From: DASRHK01 sp035650495
GTDB lineage: Bacteria; Pseudomonadota; Gammaproteobacteria; Nevskiales; Nevskiaceae
DNA: 19,316 bases
Direction of reading: 5' to 3'
Assembly: GCA_035650495.1 (NCBI GenBank)
Contig: DASRHK010000018.1
Span: 1 to 19,316 of the forward strand
Positions 1 through 6,517 of the stretch are shown here, piece by piece (positions within the stretch are counted from its first letter, which is position 1; each line of letters begins with the position of its first letter). The translations under genes were made by a program, and so were the position numbers. The notes beneath the pieces were generated by a model. The model saw nothing but the letters and a program-made list of their open reading frames with translations. It was not told the DNA's origin and made no database searches.

Positions 1-218
1 TCGAGGCCTACAAGAAGGATCACGGCCGCTATCCAACCTCGCTGTACGAGCTGCCGCCGAAGTACATCGCGAATCTTCCCGACGAGCCGACGCTCAGGCT
101 CGACGAATATTCCGGGACGATGCGCTTCGCCTACTCGCGCGAGTGGCCGCATCCGGGTCGCGTCGTGTGCGTCGCGGTGCTGGGCGCGCATGACTGGAAG
201 TGCGACGAGTATAAGTAG
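1..218 (+). CDS. 3' end of an unidentified protein (pilin-like sequence style)
   Basis: This is an open frame entering from the left edge (first full codon at base 3) and ending at TAG 216-218; 71 residues are visible. The visible start has the pattern YKKDHGRYPTSLYELPPKYI, a stretch common just after the N-terminal helix of pseudopilins and of small bacterial proteins with one N-terminal membrane helix. Two cysteines lie near the end (VVCVAV and DWKC) and could form a disulfide if the domain is outside the cytoplasm. The N-terminus is missing, so neither a prepilin cleavage site nor a membrane segment can be checked, and no function is assigned. The coding frame is convincing because it shows the same codon bias as the other genes and ends cleanly before a non-coding spacer. 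Confidence 0.6.
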   Translation, partial: EAYKKDHGRYPTSLYELPPKYIANLPDEPTLRLDEYSGTMRFAYSREWPHPGRVVCVAVLGAHDWKCDEYK

Positions 219-229
219 CGGCTGTGCGC

Positions 230-264
230 TCAGGCGTCGTGCCCGTCCGCCGGGGGACGCCTGA
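230..264. repeat. 9-bp inverted repeat in convergent spacer
   Basis: TCAGGCGTC at 230-238 is the exact reverse complement of GACGCCTGA at 256-264, with a 17-nt GC-rich loop. It begins 12 nt after the stop of the first gene. A short A run rather than a T run follows on the plus strand, so it is not a classical intrinsic terminator for that gene. It may protect a 3' end or act as a weak terminator. Confidence 0.5.
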
Positions 265-283
265 AAATTCCTTCCCCGGAGCT

Positions 284-311
284 CGTGTGCGGCCGTCCCT
301 GGCCGCACACG
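284..311. terminator. Strong 11-bp hairpin, possible bidirectional terminator or dispersed repeat
   Basis: CGTGTGCGGCC (284-294) and GGCCGCACACG (301-311) are perfect reverse complements around the 6-nt loop GTCCCT. It lies between two convergent genes (stops at 218 plus and 337 minus), where a shared terminator is expected. No U tract follows directly in either direction; on the minus strand a short T-rich stretch occurs only about 15 nt later. A smaller stem, CCCGT-CGA-ACGGG, follows at 314-326. The hairpin itself is certain, its role is inferred. Confidence 0.5.
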
Positions 312-336
312 CCCCCGTCGAACGGGCACAAGGCCT

Positions 337-876
337 TCAGGCTCGAGCGGCTTTGAGCTCTGCGGTCAGCGCATCCTGTGCATCGCTCCACTCGACGACC
401 CACTCAGGCAACGGTGGTGACGGCTCGGTGTGGCCGACGAGCGCGAGCACATCTGCGGGCGTTTGTTTCTTTCCTTCGCCGTGCCAGAGATAGCGGACCA
501 CGACGACGGCGGTGACCTTGTCGCCCTGCATGAAGCGATGCTCGTGGAACATCCACTTCGCGTTCCAGCCGATGAGGCGCGAGTGCAGCGCGTAGCGCTC
601 GAACACGAGGAGTGCCTTCGAGAAGCGCGCGTTGGAGTCGCCGGCCATCGGGCGCCAGCCGCGCTTCATCGCGTTCTTCCACACGAGCGTGCGGGCCCAC
701 CAGTCCATGCGGCCGATGTCGGCGACGGAGAAGTAGCGGCCGTTGTTCATGTGCAGGTTGAGGTCGAGGTCGTTCGGCCAGACGATCTGCGGCAGCTTGC
801 CGATCGCGGTCACCGCGAGCCGGCCGCGACGCCGGCGCGTCAGCCACATCCACAGCACGCGCAAGCCCATCACCAT
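337..876 (-). CDS. Acyl-CoA thioesterase-like hot-dog protein (4HBT_2/THEM6-like)
   Basis: The 179-residue product resembles the hot-dog thioesterase group that contains 4-hydroxybenzoyl-CoA thioesterase-like and THEM6-like proteins. The signature is at residues 33-48, with WPNDLDLNLHMNNGRY, where the Asp-x-Asp, His42 and Asn44/45 correspond to the substrate- and catalysis-associated stretch before the central hot-dog helix. A hydrophobic, Arg-rich N-terminus (WMWLTRRRR) could touch the membrane. ATG at 876 lies 3 nt after the tatD stop, preceded by a GGAG at moderate distance, so the two genes are very likely co-transcribed and translationally coupled. The substrate is unknown; many members of this group have only weak measured activity. 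The family call is firm, the enzyme activity is inferred. Confidence 0.82.
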   Translation of the reverse strand: MVMGLRVLWMWLTRRRRGRLAVTAIGKLPQIVWPNDLDLNLHMNNGRYFSVADIGRMDWWARTLVWKNAMKRGWRPMAGDSNARFSKALLVFERYALHSRLIGWNAKWMFHEHRFMQGDKVTAVVVVRYLWHGEGKKQTPADVLALVGHTEPSPPLPEWVVEWSDAQDALTAELKAARA

Positions 877-879
877 CGA

Positions 880-1671
880 TCAGTTCTCCAGGCGGAAGAA
901 GCGCCGCGCGTTTGCGCTGGTGATCTGCCCGACGTGCGCTTCGGTGGTGCGGCGCGCTTGGGCGAGCGCGTGCACGACGTAGGGCAGATACATCGGCTCG
1001 TTGCGGCGCTCGGATTTCTTCGGCGCCGTGCGCGGAAGCAGATACGGCGCGTCGGTCTCGATCATCAGCCGATCATCCGGGATCGCGCGCGAGGTCTCGA
1101 ACAGCGCTCTGCCGCGCCGGTCGTCGCAGATCCAGCCCGTGATGCCGATGTGACAATCGAGCGCGAGGTAGTCGTCGAGCGCGGCGCGCGTGTCGGTGAA
1201 GCAATGCACGCAGACGTCGCCGAGCCTCGGCCGATGCTCGCGCAGGATCGCGATGAAGTCGGCGTGCGCGTCGCGCTGATGCAGGAACAGCGGCTTCTTC
1301 AGATCCGTCGCAAGCTCGAGCTGCGCGACGAATGCCGATCGCTGCGCCTCGTGCGGCGAATAGTTGCGGTTGTAGTCGAGCCCGCATTCGCCGAGCGAGA
1401 CGACGGCGGGATCCTGCGCGAGCGCGCGGAAGTCGTCGGCGAGCGTGCTGCTCCAGTCCGTCGCGTGATGCGGATGCAGGCCGGCGGTGGCGAAGAGCTT
1501 GCCGGGGTGCGCGTGCGCAAGCTCGCGCGCGCGACGCGCGCTGTCGCGCGAGCTGCCGGTGATCACGATCGCCTCGAGCCCGGCGTCCCACGCGCGTTGC
1601 AGCACCGCTTCGCGGTCGCGGTCGAAGCTGTCGTGCGCGAGATTGGCGCCGATGTCGATCAAGCCCTGCAT
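880..1671 (-). CDS. tatD: TatD family metal-dependent DNase
   Basis: The 263-residue product is a TIM-barrel metallohydrolase; E. coli TatD is a 3'-5' exonuclease linked to DNA repair and DNA fragmentation. It follows the TatD subgroup closely rather than YcfH or YjjV: it begins MQGLIDIGANLAHDSF (E. coli starts with a DIGVNL motif) and contains GLHPH, GECGLDYNRN, LHQRDAH, VHCFTDTR, GITGWICDDRRG and IETDAPYLLPR. The Glu of GECG, the two His residues and the Asp of ETDAP are the expected metal ligands. ATG 1671 was chosen because it starts exactly at the family N-terminus; the frame stays open further upstream but would then run into the divergent hydrolase. It is the first gene of a pair with the thioesterase. 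No Shine-Dalgarno is evident. Confidence 0.93.
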   Translation of the reverse strand: MQGLIDIGANLAHDSFDRDREAVLQRAWDAGLEAIVITGSSRDSARRARELAHAHPGKLFATAGLHPHHATDWSSTLADDFRALAQDPAVVSLGECGLDYNRNYSPHEAQRSAFVAQLELATDLKKPLFLHQRDAHADFIAILREHRPRLGDVCVHCFTDTRAALDDYLALDCHIGITGWICDDRRGRALFETSRAIPDDRLMIETDAPYLLPRTAPKKSERRNEPMYLPYVVHALAQARRTTEAHVGQITSANARRFFRLEN

Positions 1672-1695
1672 GGCGCGGATGCTAACGTATGCGCG

Positions 1696-2367
1696 ATGAC
1701 TTCCGCCCCCGATCTGCCCGCGCCCGGCGAATCGAAGCCGATCCTGATTCCCGGCGCCGCTGGCCACATCGAATCGCTGATCAGTGCGCCGCGCGAGCCC
1801 GCGTCATCCGCCGGATTCGCCGTGATCTGCCATCCGCATCCGTTGTTCGGCGGCGCGCTATCGAACAAGGTGACCTATCAGCTGGCGAGCTGCGCGCTGA
1901 AGGCGGGTTTTCATGCGGCGCGCTTCAATTTCCGCGGCGTCGGCAAGTCGAGCGGCGTGCACGACGAAGGTCGCGGCGAGACCGACGACACTGTCGCCGT
2001 CGTCGAGTGGATGCGCAATCGGCTGCCGCGCGCGGAGCTGCTGCTGATGGGTTTTTCCTTCGGCGCGTTCGTGTCGATCAAGGCCGCCGCGCGCGCGAAG
2101 CCGAAGCTGCAGGTGAGCGTCGCGCCGCCGTTCGGCAAGTATTTCGGCAACGCGGCGCGCCCGCCGCGACCGCCATGCCCATGGCTGGTGATCCACAGCC
2201 GCGACGACGACGTCGTCGACTACGCTGAAACGCAGGCGGAGCTTTCGCACTATGATCCCGCTCCGGAGATCGCGAGCGTCGATGGCGCAGGACATTTCTT
2301 TCATGGCCGACTCGGGGACATCCAGCATGCGGTCACGGACTTCATCGCGCGTCATTGGCCTCGTTAG
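1696..2367 (+). CDS. Alpha/beta hydrolase (COG2945-like)
   Basis: The 223-residue cytoplasmic protein has all alpha/beta-hydrolase landmarks: an HPHP stretch (residues 46-49, oxyanion region), GVGKS-type turn after RFNFRG, nucleophile elbow GFSFG with Ser121, acidic residue in HSRDDDVVD (about Asp171), and catalytic His200 in GAGHFFHG. This compact layout matches the short alpha/beta hydrolases often called 'alpha/beta superfamily hydrolase', whose natural esters are mostly unknown. ATG 1696 is the first sensible start; only 24 bp separate it from the divergent tatD start and no Shine-Dalgarno is visible. The 3' end overlaps the next gene by 41 nt, so it probably heads a co-transcribed cluster. 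The frame stays open far upstream, but that part is antisense to tatD and is not part of this gene. Confidence 0.88.
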   Translation: MTSAPDLPAPGESKPILIPGAAGHIESLISAPREPASSAGFAVICHPHPLFGGALSNKVTYQLASCALKAGFHAARFNFRGVGKSSGVHDEGRGETDDTVAVVEWMRNRLPRAELLLMGFSFGAFVSIKAAARAKPKLQVSVAPPFGKYFGNAARPPRPPCPWLVIHSRDDDVVDYAETQAELSHYDPAPEIASVDGAGHFFHGRLGDIQHAVTDFIARHWPR

Positions 2368-2974
2368 CGCCGCGTTGTTCTGCGGATCCGCGCATGCCGA
2401 TCCGCGGCCCTTCTCGCTCTATGGCCTCGCCGGCTGGGAGGCAAAGACCTTCCTGCGGCATGCGCACACCGACTACGCAGCCGTGCAGGACGGCCGCATC
2501 ACGGTCGTCGAGGCCAAATGCGACGAGAGCGCGTCGGGGCTCATCTGGCGCGATCGCATCGATCTCGGCGCGACGCCGATCCTCGCGTGGCGCTGGAAAG
2601 TTGAATCGCTATACCCGGGCCTCAATGAGCGCTCCAAGGACGGCGACGATTTTCCCGCGCGCGTCTACGCGATCCACAAGGGCACGATGGGCTTCGGCAC
2701 GCGCACGGTGATGTACGTGTGGTCCAACGGCGAGCAGGGCATGGACGATTGGGCCGACCCCTACACCGAGTCGGCGCACGTCGTGCCGGTGCGCGCGGGC
2801 GGCGACGGCGTCGGCGAATGGCAGACGCAGCGCCGCGACCTGCGCGAGGACTTCAAGAAGTTCTTCGGCCTGGAACTGAAGACGCTCGACGGAGTCGCTT
2901 TGATGAGCGACTGCGACGACCACAAAGGCAAGGGCCACGCGTGGTACGGCGACATCCGCTTGCTGGCGCAGTAG
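2327..2974 (+). CDS. Exported DUF3047 domain protein
   Basis: The predicted 215-residue product starts with a signal peptide (MRSRTSS, hydrophobic core, cleavage after GSAHA at about residue 24), so the mature form is likely periplasmic. The rest matches DUF3047 in style: W-x-AKTF, a conserved ILAWRWKVE strand, and KDGDDFPARVYAIH, followed by MYVWSN and a C-terminal ALMSDCDDHKGKGHAWYGDIR. The function of DUF3047 is unknown; it looks like a beta-sandwich binding domain. ATG 2327 was preferred to in-frame starts at 2252 and 2303 because it gives a clean signal peptide and has GGGGA about 8 nt upstream. It overlaps the hydrolase by 41 nt. Confidence 0.82.
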   Translation: MRSRTSSRVIGLVSAALFCGSAHADPRPFSLYGLAGWEAKTFLRHAHTDYAAVQDGRITVVEAKCDESASGLIWRDRIDLGATPILAWRWKVESLYPGLNERSKDGDDFPARVYAIHKGTMGFGTRTVMYVWSNGEQGMDDWADPYTESAHVVPVRAGGDGVGEWQTQRRDLREDFKKFFGLELKTLDGVALMSDCDDHKGKGHAWYGDIRLLAQ

Positions 2975-2982
2975 CGCAGGAC

Positions 2983-2988
2983 AAGGAG
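2983..2988 (+). promoter_or_regulatory. Strong Shine-Dalgarno for the barrel gene
   Basis: AAGGAG lies 6 nt before ATG 2995. It is one of the two best ribosome-binding sites in the window and fixes this start, removing the 92 upstream codons of the same open frame. Confidence 0.8.
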
Positions 2989-2994
2989 ACCAAG

Positions 2995-3717
2995 ATGAAG
3001 CGTTCGCTGATGCTGTTGGCGCTGTCCGCCGTCGCAGGAACCGCGCAGGCGCGCGATCTCAACATCGTCGGTGCGCCGACGCAGAGCGATTTCCGCGGCG
3101 CGTCGGAGGACGCGATCGCGACCATCGAGTACAAGCCGCTCGGTCCGGCCGAGTGGAGCGGCATCACCGGCTTCGAGATCGCGGCGATCGGCGCCTACGT
3201 GCCGGCCAAGCACAAGCAGGAGTGGAAGGACCTCACCGGGCAGGACGTCAACGAGCTCGGCCTCGTCGGCGCGCGCGTCGCCAAAGGGCTGCCGTTCAAC
3301 TTCGACGTCGCCGCGTTCTACACCGGCGTGCCGGAGTACGGCATCAGCATCTACGGCGCGGAGGTGCGCTACGCGATCCTGCCCGGGTCGACCGTGATGC
3401 CGGCGCTCGCGATCCGCGGTGCGTGGGACAAGGTCAGCGGGCTCGACGACTTCGACCTGCATGCGTACACGCTCGACGCGTCGATCTCGAAAGGATTCGC
3501 GATCCTGAAGCCGTATGTCGGCGCAGGCTACGTCTGGGGCGTCTCGGAGCCGCAGGGCGATATCGCCACAGCGAGCGGGTTGCAGAAGGAGAACATCCAC
3601 AAGGGCAAGTTCTTCGGCGGCGTGCGCATCTCGCTCGGGCTGTTCCACGTCACGCCGGAGTTCGAGCAGATCGGCTCGAACCAGTCGTACAACCTCAACG
3701 TCGGCATCCATTGGTGA
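2995..3717 (+). CDS. Small outer-membrane beta-barrel protein, unknown function
   Basis: The 240-residue product has a classical signal peptide (MKRSLMLLALSAVAGTAQA, cleavage about residue 19). The mature part alternates polar and hydrophobic residues in amphipathic strands rich in Gly, Tyr and Phe (for example GFEIAAIGAYV, LKPYVGAGYVWGV, KFFGGVRISLGLFHV) and ends in YNLNVGIHW, an alternating strand with a terminal aromatic residue, as recognised by the Bam machinery. The size suggests an 8- to 10-stranded barrel. I do not recognise a named family. It follows DUF3047 by 20 nt and precedes the TerB-like gene by 1 nt, so it sits in the middle of the cluster. The fold and location are inferred from sequence pattern. 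Confidence 0.75.
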   Translation: MKRSLMLLALSAVAGTAQARDLNIVGAPTQSDFRGASEDAIATIEYKPLGPAEWSGITGFEIAAIGAYVPAKHKQEWKDLTGQDVNELGLVGARVAKGLPFNFDVAAFYTGVPEYGISIYGAEVRYAILPGSTVMPALAIRGAWDKVSGLDDFDLHAYTLDASISKGFAILKPYVGAGYVWGVSEPQGDIATASGLQKENIHKGKFFGGVRISLGLFHVTPEFEQIGSNQSYNLNVGIHW

Positions 3718-3718
3718 G

Positions 3719-4162
3719 ATGCTGGCTGCGCTGAAGCATTTCCTCGGTCGTCCGCCGGCCGAGCGGCCGAAGGTCGACGCCAAGCTCGCCGTCGCGCAGC
3801 TGCTGCTCGAGATGGCGCGCGCGGATTTCTCCCCCGACGCCGCCGAGATCGCGACGATCCGCGAATTGCTCGGTCGCGCCTATGCGCTCGGCACCGATGA
3901 CCTGGAGGCGCTGCTGAAAGAAGCGGGCAGCCGCGTCGAGCGGTCGATCTCGCTGCACGACGCCGTCGACGCGATCAATGGCGCGCTCGGTCCCGAGGAG
4001 CGCCGCAATCTCATCGCGATGCTCTGGCGCGTCGCCTACGCCGACGGCAAGCTCGACAAGTACGAGGAAGCGCTGCTGCGCAAGCTCTCCGACCTGCTGT
4101 TCATCCCGCACAGCGAGTTCATCCGCGAGAAGCTCGCGGCCATCGGGGAGCGGCCGGTCTAG
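3719..4162 (+). CDS. TerB-like helical protein (TerB/DUF533-type)
   Basis: The 147-residue all-helical protein matches the TerB-like family: two similar halves, each with a conserved acidic turn. These are LLLEMARADFSPDAAEIATI (residues 28-47) and MLWRVAYADGKLDKYEEALL (101-120); the acidic residues near 36-43 and 109-117 correspond to the divalent-metal site of TerB domains. Despite the tellurite-resistance name, solitary TerB-like proteins are widespread and mostly uncharacterised; no other ter gene (terC, terD, terE) is present here, so tellurite resistance should not be assumed. ATG 3719 starts one base after the barrel gene's TGA (TGAGATG), suggesting coupled translation. It ends 66 nt before the DUF349 gene. 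Confidence 0.83.
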   Translation: MLAALKHFLGRPPAERPKVDAKLAVAQLLLEMARADFSPDAAEIATIRELLGRAYALGTDDLEALLKEAGSRVERSISLHDAVDAINGALGPEERRNLIAMLWRVAYADGKLDKYEEALLRKLSDLLFIPHSEFIREKLAAIGERPV

Positions 4163-4186
4163 CGATCAGCAGGCCTTCATCGCAGT

Positions 4187-4192
4187 TAAAAT
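4187..4192 (+). promoter_or_regulatory. Candidate -10 element upstream of the DUF349 gene
   Basis: TAAAAT within GTTAAAATACGCG is the only AT-rich patch in the 66-bp gap between the TerB-like and DUF349 genes. It matches five of six bases of the sigma-70 -10 consensus and would place transcription start about 30 nt before ATG 4229. No convincing -35 is seen 17 bp upstream, so the call is tentative. Confidence 0.45.
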
Positions 4193-4228
4193 ACGCGTCT
4201 CCTCCCGACGTCCGCTGTGCAGATCGCC

Positions 4229-6517
4229 ATGTCGTTCCTCTCGCAGTTGTTCCGCAAAGCACCGGCGCCTTCGCCGGATCCGGCTCCTGTGCAAGCCGAG
4301 CCGACGGCGGCTGATCGCGCGCAGGCGGCCGCTGCGGAGGAGAGCGCTTTGCGGTCGGCCATCGATGCCCGGGACGTCCAGGCCGTTGCCCGCTTCGTCG
4401 TTGCGGGAACGTCGACCAAGGTCCGTCAGGCGGCGGCGCATGCGATCGAGGATCCGGAAGTGTTGCGGCAGCTCATCCGCGACGTTCGTGGTGGCAATGA
4501 CAAGAGCGTCTACAAGGTCCTGACGGCCAAGCGCGATGCCCTGCTCGAGCAGGCGCGCAAGCTCGAGCAGACGCGCGCCGACATCGACGCGGCATCGAGC
4601 GACCTCGAGCGTCACAGCCAGCGCGCGTACGACGCCACGTTCAGCGCGCGACTGGAGCAGTACGAGCGTCGCTGGAATGTCGTGGCCGCGCAGGCGGATC
4701 CGGAGCTGCGCGGCAAAGTGCAGCAATGGATCGAGCGTGCACGCGAGATCGTCGCCGAGCACGCGCGCAAGATCGCGGATCAGGCATCGCGTGAGCAGGC
4801 TGCCGCCGACGCGGCGGTTGAGGCGCGCCGCCGTCGCGAGGAAGAGGCGCAGGCATCCGCCGCGGCGGCAGCGGAGCAGGCACAGGCGCTCGAAGAGCAG
4901 AAGCGTGCGCGGGCCGAGCAAGCAGAGGCCAGGCAGCAGGCGGTTCGCCAGATCGAGGACCTGATCCGCAAGGCGCGGGCGGCGCTCGGCGACGGCAGCA
5001 CTTCGCGCGCAGCCGGCATGCGGCGCACGATCGAGGAGAAGCTCGCGAGCGCTTCGCCGCTGCCGGCCAATCTCGCCGGGCAGATCCAGCAGCTCGACCA
5101 GCAGCTCGACGAGCTGAAGGACTGGAAGAGTTTCTCGGTGGCGCCGAAGCGCGCCGAGCTGATCGAAGCGATGGAGGTGCTGATCGGCGCCCCCTTCGAT
5201 CCGCCGGCGCTGGCGGAGAAGATCAAGAACCTCCAGGAGGAGTGGCGCACGCTGAGCAGGGGCGCGAGTGAAGGCTACGAAGCCGATTGGCAACGCTTCC
5301 AGGCGGCAGGTCAGCAGGCGTATCAGCCGTGCAAGGCGTACTTCGCCGAGCAGGCGCTCATCCGAGAGAAGAATCTGGAGCGTCGCGAGGCCTTGATCGC
5401 GAAGCTGACGGCGTTCGAGGCGGGCCATCCCTGGGAGCAACCGGACTGGCGCGCCGTCACCAATCTCCTGCGCGACGCGAAGCAGGAGTGGCGTCGATGC
5501 TCACCGGTGGAGCGTAAGGCCGGCAAGGAGCAGGAGAAGCGGTTTGTGGCGATCAGCGCGAGCCTGGAAGGCCTCGTCGATGCGGAGCACGCGCGGAACG
5601 TGAGGCAGAAGGAATCGCTGATCGAGCATGCCCGGCAACAGCTCGCCGGCGACGATGCCCGCAAGGCGATCGAGGCGATCAAGGCGCTGCAACAGCAGTG
5701 GCAGAGCGTCGGACCGGTGCCGCGCGAGATCGATCAGCGCCTCTGGGGACAGTTCCGCGAGCAATGCGATGCGGTGTTCCAGAAACGCCAACAGGAATCT
5801 GCCGCCTACGCGGCGACGCTCGAGGGCAACAAGACGCAGGCCGTCGCCTTGTGCGAGCAGGTCGAGAAGATCGCTGCACTCGAGGGCGCCGAGCTGCTCG
5901 CGGGCGCCAGGACGCTGCCCGAATTGCGGCAGGCGTTCGAGGCGCTCGGCGAGTTGCCGCGCGCGGATACGCGGGAGCTGCGCAACCGGTTCGATCGCGG
6001 CCTGGAGCGCTGCGAGAGATCAGTCGCGCGCCAGCACGCCCGCGATGCGGAGCATAGCTGGAGCGATCTGCTCGAAGCCGCCAACCACGTGCGCGCCTAC
6101 CGGCTCGCGCTCGCTCGTGGTCTGGACGCGGCGCAAGTCGATGCGTTGAAGAAAGCGGCCGAGACCTTCATGGCCAACGTCCAGCGCTGGCCGAAGGGCG
6201 GCCTCGATATCCTCAAGCGCAGTCTCGCGGGCGAGGGCTCCGCAGATCCCGCGGCGAACGAGAAAGCTTTGCGAACGCTCTGCATCCGGGCCGAAATCGT
6301 CACGGACACGCCGACGCCGACCGGGGATCAGCCGCTGCGTCGCGAATATCAGCTGCAGCGGCTGGCGCAGACGATGGGACAGGGCCTCAAAGCCGACGAG
6401 ACGCAGCTTGACGCGATGGCGCTCGAGTGGGTGGGCGTCGGCCCTGTCGAGGACGCGACGTATCAGCCGCTCGTGCAGAGATTCCTGCGTTGCCGTGAGC
6501 GGCGCCGAGCGTCCTAG
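4229..6517 (+). CDS. DUF349 domain coiled-coil protein
   Basis: The 762-residue, presumably cytoplasmic protein lacks a signal peptide or membrane segments. Residues about 40-170 are helical. Residues about 175-300 form a long Ala/Glu/Arg/Gln-rich coiled coil with dense REEEAQ- and EEQKRA-type heptads. Two clear DUF349 motifs follow: LQEEWRTL...WQRFQAAGQQAYQPCKAYFAEQ (about 335-375) and LQQQWQSVGPVPREIDQRLWGQFREQCDAVFQKR (split here for length, about 487-520). A helical C-terminal region completes it. The DUF349 function is unknown. ATG 4229 gives the family-like beginning MSFLSQLFRK; an in-frame GTG at 4217 would add four residues. The TAG stop is interlocked with the stop of the convergent transporter gene. 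Confidence 0.88.
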   Translation: MSFLSQLFRKAPAPSPDPAPVQAEPTAADRAQAAAAEESALRSAIDARDVQAVARFVVAGTSTKVRQAAAHAIEDPEVLRQLIRDVRGGNDKSVYKVLTAKRDALLEQARKLEQTRADIDAASSDLERHSQRAYDATFSARLEQYERRWNVVAAQADPELRGKVQQWIERAREIVAEHARKIADQASREQAAADAAVEARRRREEEAQASAAAAAEQAQALEEQKRARAEQAEARQQAVRQIEDLIRKARAALGDGSTSRAAGMRRTIEEKLASASPLPANLAGQIQQLDQQLDELKDWKSFSVAPKRAELIEAMEVLIGAPFDPPALAEKIKNLQEEWRTLSRGASEGYEADWQRFQAAGQQAYQPCKAYFAEQALIREKNLERREALIAKLTAFEAGHPWEQPDWRAVTNLLRDAKQEWRRCSPVERKAGKEQEKRFVAISASLEGLVDAEHARNVRQKESLIEHARQQLAGDDARKAIEAIKALQQQWQSVGPVPREIDQRLWGQFREQCDAVFQKRQQESAAYAATLEGNKTQAVALCEQVEKIAALEGAELLAGARTLPELRQAFEALGELPRADTRELRNRFDRGLERCERSVARQHARDAEHSWSDLLEAANHVRAYRLALARGLDAAQVDALKKAAETFMANVQRWPKGGLDILKRSLAGEGSADPAANEKALRTLCIRAEIVTDTPTPTGDQPLRREYQLQRLAQTMGQGLKADETQLDAMALEWVGVGPVEDATYQPLVQRFLRCRERRRAS

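Noticed and set aside
430..1695. Long plus-strand open extension upstream of the alpha/beta hydrolase
   Set aside because: It runs antisense through the thioesterase and tatD genes, whose minus-strand products are clear family members. The hydrolase fold starts only after ATG 1696.
3719..4162. Tellurite resistance operon
   Set aside because: Only a single TerB-like domain protein is present; no terC, terD, terE or terZ homologue is in the window.
4166..5440. A 424-codon minus-strand open frame opposite the DUF349 gene
   Set aside because: Its Leu/Arg-rich composition is what the antisense of an Ala/Glu/Gln-rich coiled-coil coding region produces.
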